Shown here: positions 1 through 7,918 of the stretch, piece after piece
How positions within the stretch are numbered: position 1 is the stretch's first letter
Layout of the letters: the number at the start of each line of letters is the position of its first letter
NCBI GenBank assembly: GCA_937911505.1
Contig: CALEMF010000101.1
Span: 1-35,912, forward strand
Source: an uncultured Cytophagales bacterium
GTDB lineage: Bacteria; Bacteroidota; Bacteroidia; Cytophagales; Thermonemataceae
Direction of reading: 5' to 3'
DNA: 35,912 bases
Translations under genes and position numbers: made by a program
The notes under the pieces: model-generated
Databases searched by the model: none
What the model was told of the DNA's origin: nothing
Seen by the model: only the letters and a program-made list of their open reading frames with translations

Positions 1-2728
1 TACCCGTTTTATTATTAGTGGTAGGCTTAATGTATGCTGGATCACCTATCCAATTATCGCAGTCGCCCTCCTCAAAGCTGGTATAGGCCATATCTACATA
101 GCGGCTGCCTTTTACTACCGCTACGGGCTGGGTATCATAGCCCCAGAGTATTGCTTCTGCTCTGCCATCTTCGTAGATCATCTCTTTGGGGTTAAAGTCA
201 GCATCGTAGGTAATGCTGTATTCCTTTTTATAATGGCTGTCGCGTACTTTCCACCGCCCGTCTTGCACTGACGCTTGAAAGATATCGAGCGGACGGCTAG
301 TGCGTAGGCGGTACTGTCCTTGCGGTAAGAAGATACCAGTTTGGTTCATAAAAGCTTCTTTGTATTCAGTAAGCGAGGCATCTAGGGTATACCAAGCACC
401 ATTGATTTTCTTTTGGGTGACGGTCTCTATGGGTATGTGCGTGATACCAAAAAGCTCCATCGCGCCTACTACACTACTTTTTTCGCTGTAATGGAAGCTG
501 TACCTGTGCTCTGTTTGAAATTCCTCTCCCTTACTATTCACTTCTGTAATGCGGGTAGGTACTAAGTAATTGGAATGCCCGTAGGTAAAGGTTTTAGAAA
601 CACTTATATAACTACCATCGGCTTCGTATAGCTTGGTCTGCTCGCTGGTTTTGAGCAACGGCTTACTGATGTGGAACACTTTTGCCACATCGATTTGTAG
701 ACTATTAGGAATGGAAGTATAATACTGAAGCGATGTGGTTTCCACACAGGCTACACGTGCTTTTTCTGGTCGATTGAAGTCGTAGTCATAGGTATATTCC
801 TCACGGAGTCGCCCTTGCTGATCTAAAACTTTTTTCTCTAATAGTAAGCCACGCTCCCAAAAATGAGAGGTGGTAAAATAACTATTATCCTTATCTGTAT
901 CTGCTGATGGCTCACTAACTGAATACACTTTATAATTTTCGGCAGGTTGATCACCGTGATCCTTCAAGTTGGTGAATTGATGTTGTATCTTACCTAGACC
1001 TTGCTTTTCTACAGTTACATAGCTGTAACCTATGTGTGTGTCTTGTAGAATGTTTCTTTTTATATCAGAGAGACGCCTCATATATAATCTAGCACATACA
1101 TTAGCTTGTTGCGAAGGCAGCACGTGCAGTGTTCTGAAGAACTCTTTCAATGTACCTTCTGGTTCATAGTCAAGCTGCCCGCTAGAGCGGGTAGTACTAG
1201 GGGTATTGTAAGTATAACGGGTAATAAGGGTATTGGCTTCGCTCTGGTCGTCTCTCTCGGCAATGGTTTTAATACGTACGCCACCTACCATTTTGTTGGT
1301 ACTCCCGTCCCAGTAGGTGTGCGGTTCGTAGGTAAAAGTCTTACTTCCTCCTGTAGTGTAAGTTACGCGGGTGAGTAGATCAGCTTGCATTTTTACTGCA
1401 TCAGAGGTACGTGTACCACCTGAAAAATAAAGATAACCACCACCTTCTATCAACGAGTCAGTCCACCTAGTGACACTAGGAACCAGTACCCCTTCTGGAT
1501 TCGTATTATGATAACCCCAGTAATCGATTTGCTTAGAAGACCTCGCTGGTAGATGTATGGGGTTATAAGTAAACTCATAGAGGTTTAGTCCATTTTTACC
1601 TGTCCCGTCTTCTTGGTAAATGTATTTGAGTAGTAACCGTGGTGCGGCAGTATATTCATATGAAAAATTATAAATATGTATAAAGTGTGTAGGGATATAC
1701 TCTACTATAATCCTATCTAGTGCATAACCTACTTTATTTTCATAGTCGAGACGCCCAGAGAAGTATTCAAAATTGATACGTATGTGGTTAGTAACAATCT
1801 GACTGAGTAGTTCTGATTCAGTAGTGATTACTGTGTTAAGGTCACGAATACCTGTAGTGGTAGGGATATTATTATGGAAGCAATTTTGCTCTATGTTTTC
1901 TACTACATCTGAAATATCTTGGTGATATTGCGTAAATGTAGTAGGCTGCGCCTCAGTGTAGTAAAAGATCACCTCATCATCAGTAATAGCGGAATGTATC
2001 CGTTTTAGGTGCCAAGTAGAAACAAACTCTACTGGCTCACTTTTGAAAGGATATTTAGTACTTGTTCTATCTACATCAGTAGCACCTTCATATACACCAA
2101 ACGTATAGCTATTACCGTTAGGCATTTTAATAACCCACTGGTTATTATTACCACTTTTGGGCCCTATCCCTGGCTGTATGGTAATGTCTTGGTAAGGCAT
2201 CAATACTGGCTTACCAGTATGATCAAGTACAAACTTCCCTGAAGCGCCTGGTACGTTAAAATAAAATAAGTCTGGCTCGCCGTCCATTTCTCCTCGTAGT
2301 ACTTGATCTGCTTCTTCTACAGTAAGTGTACTACTCATTTTATAACCTATACCACTAGGATGACAGTAGCCCGTTTCAGCCTCATCGGGTAGCCCTCTTA
2401 CGATCCGGGTAATGGCACCGCCCCCTTTTACAGAAAATCCCTCTCCAGCCAAGCCGCCTATTTCTTGTACCTTTAGCCCTGTAGCCGTATAAGACAAACC
2501 AACGGGAATGGTAAAACTTTTCGTATTAAGGGTATACAATGGTATATCTACCTGTAATGTACCCGTATAGAGGTCTACATCTTTATTAACACCTTTAATC
2601 AGTGTGGCTGCCTCAGGGGAAGGCTGCGTATAGTTTACATTCTCACTATTAGAAAATTGGTACTGTGCTCGTAAAAAGCTTACTACTAGCATGGCTACTA
2701 ATAGCAGCAAAAGTTTTTTTGTTATCAT
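1..2728 (-). CDS. RHS/YD-repeat-type large secreted protein, N-terminal 909 codons (C-terminus outside window)
   Basis: I read the whole minus-strand frame from ATG at 2728 to the window edge and found no stop, so 909 codons are open and the protein continues beyond position 1. It begins with a signal peptide (MITKKLLLLLVAMLVVSFLR, then AQ). The mature start has the layout usual for Bacteroidota RHS-like proteins: a segment on planned beta structure (VDIPLYTLNTKSFTIPVGLSY), then VQEIGGLAGEGFSVKGGGAI and RGLPDE, then many Tyr/Asp-rich strands such as YTYDYDF, ending with EDGRAEAILWGYDTQPVAV near the edge. In this family the RHS core and any variable C-terminal toxin lie further downstream, which cannot be seen here. 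The family often takes part in contact-dependent antagonism or surface structure; the role here is inferred only. No partner or immunity gene is visible on this side. Confidence 0.88.
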   Translation of the reverse strand, partial: MITKKLLLLLVAMLVVSFLRAQYQFSNSENVNYTQPSPEAATLIKGVNKDVDLYTGTLQVDIPLYTLNTKSFTIPVGLSYTATGLKVQEIGGLAGEGFSVKGGGAITRIVRGLPDEAETGYCHPSGIGYKMSSTLTVEEADQVLRGEMDGEPDLFYFNVPGASGKFVLDHTGKPVLMPYQDITIQPGIGPKSGNNNQWVIKMPNGNSYTFGVYEGATDVDRTSTKYPFKSEPVEFVSTWHLKRIHSAITDDEVIFYYTEAQPTTFTQYHQDISDVVENIEQNCFHNNIPTTTGIRDLNTVITTESELLSQIVTNHIRINFEYFSGRLDYENKVGYALDRIIVEYIPTHFIHIYNFSYEYTAAPRLLLKYIYQEDGTGKNGLNLYEFTYNPIHLPARSSKQIDYWGYHNTNPEGVLVPSVTRWTDSLIEGGGYLYFSGGTRTSDAVKMQADLLTRVTYTTGGSKTFTYEPHTYWDGSTNKMVGGVRIKTIAERDDQSEANTLITRYTYNTPSTTRSSGQLDYEPEGTLKEFFRTLHVLPSQQANVCARLYMRRLSDIKRNILQDTHIGYSYVTVEKQGLGKIQHQFTNLKDHGDQPAENYKVYSVSEPSADTDKDNSYFTTSHFWERGLLLEKKVLDQQGRLREEYTYDYDFNRPEKARVACVETTSLQYYTSIPNSLQIDVAKVFHISKPLLKTSEQTKLYEADGSYISVSKTFTYGHSNYLVPTRITEVNSKGEEFQTEHRYSFHYSEKSSVVGAMELFGITHIPIETVTQKKINGAWYTLDASLTEYKEAFMNQTGIFLPQGQYRLRTSRPLDIFQASVQDGRWKVRDSHYKKEYSITYDADFNPKEMIYEDGRAEAILWGYDTQPVAVVKGSRYVDMAYTSFEEGDCDNWIGDPAYIKPTTNNKTG

Positions 2729-3123
2729 AATAAAATAAGTATTGTAATTATATTAGTATACTACCTCGGATCGCTATAAAAGCGCTCTAGGTGTTTGTAT
2801 TGAACAAAAGGTTTTATAAATATTTGATGTGCAAATAAGCATTTTTTCGCTAAAAATGCTGCTTCTTTTGTTACGGTTATGTTAAATTAATGTACTAATA
2901 AAACAACTTGTTACAAGAGTGAAATTTCTCTTTTACTATTCAATCCTTTACACAAAAATTCGTTCTCTCGCTTTCAACCATTTAGACTTTGTAAATCTGA
3001 ATAAAAAATGGTAGGAGCCGTAACTGGTAAAAAAGATAGTTTGCAAAGCCTACAATAAGGGTTCACAATGGTAAATTACGAATAGCTTGCGTGTATGTTG
3101 TTTGGTAAATAGCTTTTCGGTCG
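2729..3123. other. 395-base AT-rich intergenic gap
   Basis: No convincing ORF, tRNA or repeat array is seen. It lies upstream of the RHS-like gene and downstream of the small minus-strand gene at 3124. It contains one clear hairpin, 2838-2860: nine paired bases (AGCATTTTT with AAAAATGCT) around a 5-base loop. It has no T run on the minus side, so it is a weak terminator at best. I found no TAnnTTTG match placed to drive the RHS-like gene. Confidence 0.5.
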
Positions 3124-3367
3124 CTAAGGTAAATCTTCCCTAAGAATTTCAATAAAAAAATAACGTTTTAAGGCTTCTTCCGAGGGAAAGTGGTGTGTTT
3201 CCATGATAATACTTCGCTCTTTGCGTAACAGAGTGACTCCTTTCTTTTTTTTTCACATAAAAGCCGTCAGCAGGACTGCTAGGGTCTCCTTCTAAAAGTG
3301 CTTTCCATTGGTATTCTTTTTTAGCTTGGCGCTTTTGGGCTATTTTACGTTTTGTTTCTTTCTTCAT
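3124..3367 (-). CDS. small basic protein, apparently frameshifted at an A9 run
   Basis: The ATG at 3367 lies 7 bases after the DUF4199 stop, so the two genes are probably cotranscribed. The start MKKETKRKIAQKRQAKKEYQ is very basic and is followed by EGDPSSPADGFYV. Codons then enter a run of nine A (3244-3252 on the plus strand as T). Reading straight on gives a serine/threonine-rich tail that ends at 3149 and looks random. Dropping one A gives GVTLLRKERSIIMETHHFPS then EEALKRYFFIEILREDLP and a stop at 3124, which looks like a normal beta-strand/helix protein of about 80 residues. Either the base count is wrong, the gene is broken, or slippage at the A run restores the frame. I do not recognise the family. 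A longer in-frame start at 3403 would overlap the upstream gene and is less likely. Confidence 0.5.
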
Positions 3368-3374
3368 CGTAATT

Positions 3375-3887
3375 TTATTTTCTGAGCGCTGTAGCCGCGA
3401 CAATGGAGGTAAAAAAACCTACCATGAGCTTCAAGCCTGCTTCTTCAAACAAGACAATCCCTACAGTACGTTGCTCGGTACGTGCCAATAAACGTTGGTA
3501 GTCTTCTTCGCTTTGTACTTTCTTCATAATTTCTTCTTTGTTGGTTACATAATTATCTAATAAAGCTTGGGTGTTATTTTGTAAAATAGTAGGCTTTGCC
3601 TCAATAAGCAGCCAGAGCGTAATACTCGCCAAAAGTACCATAGCTGCATTGACAAGACTCACCATAACTAGGCCTTCTATAAACTTTAGGTATCCGCCGC
3701 TAATGCGTACTTTATAGTAAGCGACAGTCCCTACAGAGATGCCTATGTATAGAAGAAAATCGAGCGCTTTAGGCGTGGCATTGAGCGGATCCTTGTATAC
3801 AAAAGAAAGGATGATCAAGAATACACTTATAAGCGCACCGCCTGCCAAGCAGCCTGCTATCAAAGTTTTAAAATAAGGATGTTTCAT
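3375..3887 (-). CDS. DUF4199 family membrane protein
   Basis: 170 residues with four hydrophobic stretches: about residues 8-30, 42-58, 70-96 and 145-167. A long soluble segment (about 97-140, rich in E, K and Q) lies between the third and fourth. The layout, with a central GGYLKFIEGLVMVSLVNAAM stretch, fits the DUF4199 family, which is common in Bacteroidota and has no established function. It starts at ATG 3887, 24 bases after the dihydroorotase-like gene, and is followed closely by the small gene at 3367, so all three may form one unit. I recall DUF4199 genes sitting near dihydroorotase and glycosyltransferase genes in this phylum; that cannot be confirmed here. Confidence 0.75.
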   Translation of the reverse strand: MKHPYFKTLIAGCLAGGALISVFLIILSFVYKDPLNATPKALDFLLYIGISVGTVAYYKVRISGGYLKFIEGLVMVSLVNAAMVLLASITLWLLIEAKPTILQNNTQALLDNYVTNKEEIMKKVQSEEDYQRLLARTEQRTVGIVLFEEAGLKLMVGFFTSIVAATALRK

Positions 3888-3911
3888 GGTGGAAGATTAA
3901 TAAATTAGGGA

Positions 3912-5189
3912 TTATGCATACAAAGCTTCATCTAGCCAATATTGTTCATTGTTAAATACCCCCCATACTTTTCCTTTTAGTACCTTCCCAATAAAAGGGG
4001 AATTTTTGGACTTGGAAATAATGGCTTCCCTTGTATAGGTGTAGTCAGTATGATCATCAAAGAGTGTTAAGTTAGCTGTTTCTCCTTTAGCGATTTGAGG
4101 AATTGGTAGCTGTAGATATTGTCGAGGCTGGGTGGCGAGTTTTTCTATCATTTGTGCTATAGACAAACCTTGATTGTAGGTAACGAGGGTAGAAAAAGTA
4201 GTTTCTAATCCTATTATCCCAAAGGCCGCTTGGTCAAAGGCTACTTGTTTACTCTCTTGATCTTGTGGGGTATGATCAGATACTACTGCGCCAATTGTAT
4301 TGTCTTGTAGCCCTTTCCAAAGTGCTTCAATGTCTTCGGGTGTTCTAAAAGGCGGATTTACCTTATAGTGGGTATCAAAGTCTAGCAACATACGATCATC
4401 AAAAGCCAATTGGTGGGCGGCTACATCGCAGGTTACTTGTAAACCTTCTTGTTGTGCAGCGCGTACCAGCGCTACAGAAGCTGCACTCGATAGGCAACTC
4501 AGGTGCAACTTACCGCCTGTATAACGCAAGAAGCTTATATCTCTACGTATCATCATTTCTTCTGCTAGGCTAGGAATTCCCTTGAGTCCTAGTTGGGTGG
4601 CGGTAGTTCCCTCGTTCATGACCCCAAACTGCGTGAGCAATTGATCTTCAGGACGGTTGATCAGTAACCCATCAAACATCTGTAGGTATTGTAATGACTT
4701 CACCATAATGTCTGAGTGCCAAATGGGATGATAACCATCCGAAAAAGCCACCGCTCCTGCTTGGTGCAGGTCAATCATTTCGGTAAGTTCCTTGCCTTTT
4801 GTACCGAGGGTTACGGCTGCCATAGGGTGGCACTGTACTAGGCTGGTAGCATTGGCGCGTTGTAAATAAGCGAGGGTATCTTTAGAATCAATAACAGGGG
4901 CGGTATTGGGTAAGGTCACTACTTCTGTAAACCCTCCTCTTCGTGCTGCCTCTCTGCCAGATTGCAGGGTTTCTTTGTACTCAAAGCCAGGGTCTGGCCA
5001 AGAAACCCTCATGTCTAGCCAGCCAATAGAGACCTTAAGATGTGGACGCGTAACCACCAAAGCCTCTTCTATCGTTAAAGTATCTGCTATGTCTTTAATC
5101 TTTCCATCTTTTAACCATATGTCTTTTTTTTGGTGATGCCAGGGCGTTTCGGGTGCTATTACTTCAACAGATTTGAGGAGTATGTTCAT
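3912..5189 (-). CDS. dihydroorotase-like protein lacking metal ligands (probable pseudo-dihydroorotase)
   Basis: 425 residues of amidohydrolase fold: an N-terminal beta domain, IKDI and the usual GWLDMRV entry, LPNTAPVIDSKDTL, KVNPPFRTPEDIEAL, SDHTP and a C-terminal NLTLFD beta domain. In active dihydroorotases the entry motif is DxHxH; here it is D59-M-R61-V-S63, so both histidines are gone. The lysine that is normally carboxylated is replaced in the AVAFSDG segment, and the later HICHVS-type site reads HLSCLS. Asp in SDHTP remains. Loss of the ligands argues against hydrolysis of dihydroorotate. Non-catalytic dihydroorotase paralogues that support aspartate transcarbamoylase are known in other bacteria; a similar structural role is possible here. 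The start is set at ATG 5189, because the upstream in-frame codon is only TTG. Confidence 0.85.
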   Translation of the reverse strand: MNILLKSVEVIAPETPWHHQKKDIWLKDGKIKDIADTLTIEEALVVTRPHLKVSIGWLDMRVSWPDPGFEYKETLQSGREAARRGGFTEVVTLPNTAPVIDSKDTLAYLQRANATSLVQCHPMAAVTLGTKGKELTEMIDLHQAGAVAFSDGYHPIWHSDIMVKSLQYLQMFDGLLINRPEDQLLTQFGVMNEGTTATQLGLKGIPSLAEEMMIRRDISFLRYTGGKLHLSCLSSAASVALVRAAQQEGLQVTCDVAAHQLAFDDRMLLDFDTHYKVNPPFRTPEDIEALWKGLQDNTIGAVVSDHTPQDQESKQVAFDQAAFGIIGLETTFSTLVTYNQGLSIAQMIEKLATQPRQYLQLPIPQIAKGETANLTLFDDHTDYTYTREAIISKSKNSPFIGKVLKGKVWGVFNNEQYWLDEALYA

Positions 5190-5257
5190 ACCAATCAATA
5201 TTTATTCGTAAAGCTACATGAATTTTTAAAAAGGCGCAGATAACACGTAGACAAAGA

Positions 5258-7126
5258 CTACTCAGCCATTTCTGAGAGGAGTAGCCAGCGCATTTCTTTT
5301 GCTTCTATGGTTTGTGTGATCGCCTCTACTTGCTCTGCCCAGGCGGCTAATTGTTCGTGGTCAGTAGTTTCGCCATTCATTTGCGTTATAATGCGGGCTT
5401 TTTCATCCTCTAAAGCAGCTAATTCTCCCTCTAGCTGTTCCATCTCTTTCTTTTCTTTATAGGAAAGCTTTTTCTTTGTCTTTTCTGGAGAAGGTTTGGT
5501 TGTAGACTTAACCGTTTTCTTTGTTTCCTTCTTTTGCTGGCTTTGTTGCTGATCGAGCCACTGGCGATAATCCGTGTAGTTGCCGTTGAAATCCTTGATG
5601 CGTCCGTTGCCTTCTAATACAAAGAGATGCTCTACAAGTTGATCCATAAAGTAACGATCGTGAGAAACGAGCAACAGGCAACCATTAAAGTGCTGTAAGA
5701 ACGTCTCAAGTATACGAAGGGTATCGAGGTCTAGGTCGTTGGTAGGTTCGTCTAAGATAAGGAAATTAGGATTTTTGATGAGGACACGCATCAACTGTAA
5801 GCGCTTTTTCTCTCCCCCACTTAGCTTTTCTACTGGTTTATATTGCACCTCGGGTGGGAACAGAAAACGATTGAGAAACTGAGAAGCAGAAATTTGATCA
5901 CCATTACTCAACGTTATAAACTCCGCCACCTCTTTCACGATGTCAATGACGCGCTGCCCTTCTTTGTAGGCAAAGTCTTCTTGCTTGTAATAACCCATCA
6001 GTGTTGTACTTCCTTTGATCACTTCTCCGCGATCGGGCGCTAGCTCTCCAGAGAGTATATGTAAAAAAGTAGATTTTCCGACGCCATTTTTACCTACCAC
6101 ACCTACCTTATCACCTCTTTTGAACACATAGCTAAAATCTTCGATCAGCACTTTTTCTCCATAACGCTTATAAAGTTGATGGAGTTCTACGATTTTTTTG
6201 CCTTGTCGCGTTGTTTTTGTGTCAAGCTGTACTTGCTCCTTTGTATTGTCTTTAAAGGCCTCTTTTTTAATGTCTTGGAAGGCTTCCACACGGTATTTAG
6301 CTTTCGTACCACGCGCTTTGGGTTGACGGCGTATCCACTCCAGTTCTTTACTGTAAAGGTTTTTAGCCTTGTCTATTTCTGTTTGTTGTTGTTGCTGTCT
6401 TTCTGCTTTTTTCTCCAAGAAATAGCCATAGTTTCCTTTATAGTGATACAAGGCACCTTGGTCAAGCTCGATGATGGTATTGCATACATTATCCAGAAAG
6501 TAGCGATCGTGGGTAACCAACAGTAGGGTTTGTTTAGCGGTTTCTAACTGCTTTTCAAGCCATTCAATTGTTTCAATGTCTAGATGGTTAGTAGGTTCGT
6601 CGAGAATGAGTAGATCTGGGGCTAGAATGAGTAAGCGGGCTAATGCTACGCGCTTTTTCTGTCCTCCTGAAAGCTGCTCGATCCGTTGGGTAGTATCACG
6701 TATGCCTAGTTGCCCTAGTATTTGCTTTACTTGTGCCTCATAGTCCCAGGCTTGGAGCGCATCCATCTGCTCAATAGCTGCCTGAAGCGCCTCCGCTGCC
6801 GCTGGATTTTGTAAACAGGCTTCGTATTTTTGGATGGCAGCAATCGTAGGATTGTCGGCTACAAAGAGGGCTTCTTGTACACTGAGGTGTGCCTCAAACT
6901 GGGGTGATTGTGACAAAAAACCAATGGTAATGTCCTTGTTGATGGCTACTTCTCCCTCGTCGGGAGGTATCTGCTGAGCAAGTATACGCATCAGGGTGGT
7001 TTTTCCTGTGCCGTTTGTACCCACTAGCGCTACTTTTTCTCCTTGACTAATGCCTAGGGACAACTCTCGAAATAACCAACGATCCCCAAAAGATTTTCCT
7101 ATCCGTTCTGCAGATATGTAGTTCAT
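5258..7126 (-). CDS. uup: ABC-F family ATPase, Uup type
   Basis: 622 residues with two ABC ATPase domains on one chain and no membrane segments. First domain: Walker A GTNGTGKTT at about 36-44, signature LSGGQKKR, Walker B LLILDEPTNHLD. Second domain: GKNGVGKST, LSGGEKKR, FLILDEPTNDLD. Between them is the charged interdomain linker (KKAERQQQQQTEIDKAKNLY), and the C-terminus is a lysine/glutamate-rich coiled coil typical of Uup. ABC-F proteins act on the ribosome or, for Uup, have also been tied to DNA intermediates and transposon precise excision. The gene follows the barrel gene on the same strand but a hairpin terminator lies between them, so it probably has its own promoter. The symbol rests on the C-terminal coiled coil. 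Confidence 0.92.
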   Translation of the reverse strand: MNYISAERIGKSFGDRWLFRELSLGISQGEKVALVGTNGTGKTTLMRILAQQIPPDEGEVAINKDITIGFLSQSPQFEAHLSVQEALFVADNPTIAAIQKYEACLQNPAAAEALQAAIEQMDALQAWDYEAQVKQILGQLGIRDTTQRIEQLSGGQKKRVALARLLILAPDLLILDEPTNHLDIETIEWLEKQLETAKQTLLLVTHDRYFLDNVCNTIIELDQGALYHYKGNYGYFLEKKAERQQQQQTEIDKAKNLYSKELEWIRRQPKARGTKAKYRVEAFQDIKKEAFKDNTKEQVQLDTKTTRQGKKIVELHQLYKRYGEKVLIEDFSYVFKRGDKVGVVGKNGVGKSTFLHILSGELAPDRGEVIKGSTTLMGYYKQEDFAYKEGQRVIDIVKEVAEFITLSNGDQISASQFLNRFLFPPEVQYKPVEKLSGGEKKRLQLMRVLIKNPNFLILDEPTNDLDLDTLRILETFLQHFNGCLLLVSHDRYFMDQLVEHLFVLEGNGRIKDFNGNYTDYRQWLDQQQSQQKKETKKTVKSTTKPSPEKTKKKLSYKEKKEMEQLEGELAALEDEKARIITQMNGETTDHEQLAAWAEQVEAITQTIEAKEMRWLLLSEMAE

Positions 7127-7155
7127 AGTAGTTGTAAATATACACGAATATATGC

Positions 7156-7187
7156 AAAAACGCCGACGTACGAATGTTCATCGGCGC
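7156..7187 (-). terminator. rho-independent terminator of the barrel gene
   Basis: On the minus strand a CGCCGA/TCGGCG stem (plus coordinates 7161-7166 and 7181-7186) with a 14-base loop is followed by five T. It lies just after the stop of the gene ending at 7208. Confidence 0.6.
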
Positions 7188-7207
7188 TTATACAATTAAA
7201 TGATTAC

Positions 7208-7843
7208 TTAATTGAAGAAATAGGTCACATAAAGAGAAAGCACACGGCTGAAGCGACTGTTGTTATCGTCTCCACCTGGTCTAGAGTTCGTAAGTGCAAA
7301 ACCGTAGTTGAGCCCTATTTGAAGTGGATCTATTTCTACCCCTATCCCTACATCAATTCCTACATCCACAGATCGGTAGTTATCCTCACCTTCTTCATTC
7401 CCCCATTCTATATCTCGTGAAACCCTAGTACCGCCATCTTCACTCTCAAACTGACCACCAATACCAAAACCAAAATAAGGGCCTACGAGACCAAAAGCAG
7501 TTATACCACCTAGGTCGCCTTTGAAAACTAAACTTACTGGAATGTCTAGGTATAAAGGCGAATTAGTAGTTTCTACGCTGCCAAAATCTCTTGTTCTTCC
7601 CTTGCTACTTAGCAGTAGCCCTGTTTGTAGGTAAAATGGGTCGCTAACACCGAACTGTGCTAGAAGTCCCACTTGGAAAGCAGTTCTCAAGTCTGTTTCA
7701 TCACCATAGTCATTTCCACCAGCCTCTCCATTTTCATCAGCGAAGTTCAAACCACCGCGTACGCCTAGACGAACATCTTGTGCCTGGGCTTGAAAGCCAA
7801 CCATTACTACAAAAATGAAAAATAGTAAACCAAATCTTTTCAT
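7208..7843 (-). CDS. PorT-like outer-membrane beta-barrel protein
   Basis: 211 residues with a signal peptide (MKRFGLLFFIFVVMVGFQAQ, cleavage near AQA-QD). The mature part has alternating strands of an 8-stranded barrel: RLGVRGGLNFAD, AFQVGLLAQFG, FYLQTGLLLSSKG, LYLDIPVSLVF, GPYFGFGIGG, and a final LSLYVTYFFN ending in aromatic residues as barrels usually do. Acidic loops (ENGEAGGNDYGDE, SEDGG, GNEEGED) are likely exposed. This matches the porin-family/PorT-like class widespread in Bacteroidota; no specific cargo can be named. It sits downstream of smc by 75 bases on the same strand and is closed by the terminator at 7156. Confidence 0.85.
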   Translation of the reverse strand: MKRFGLLFFIFVVMVGFQAQAQDVRLGVRGGLNFADENGEAGGNDYGDETDLRTAFQVGLLAQFGVSDPFYLQTGLLLSSKGRTRDFGSVETTNSPLYLDIPVSLVFKGDLGGITAFGLVGPYFGFGIGGQFESEDGGTRVSRDIEWGNEEGEDNYRSVDVGIDVGIGVEIDPLQIGLNYGFALTNSRPGGDDNNSRFSRVLSLYVTYFFN

Positions 7844-7918
7844 TGTAAAGTATAATTTAAAGTGTAAGATGCGTAAAAATAAGGGATTTCCGTGGATTCC
7901 AAAATGATTTGATACTTT

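Noticed and set aside
300..2242. Plus-strand ORFs at 300-491, 1106-1378 and 2009-2242
   Set aside because: They lie antisense to the continuous 909-codon minus-strand frame of the RHS-like gene and have no signal of their own.
6176..6526. 116-codon plus-strand ORF with hydrophobic stretches
   Set aside because: It is antisense to the ABC-F linker, where Lys/Glu codons read backwards give Phe and Leu.
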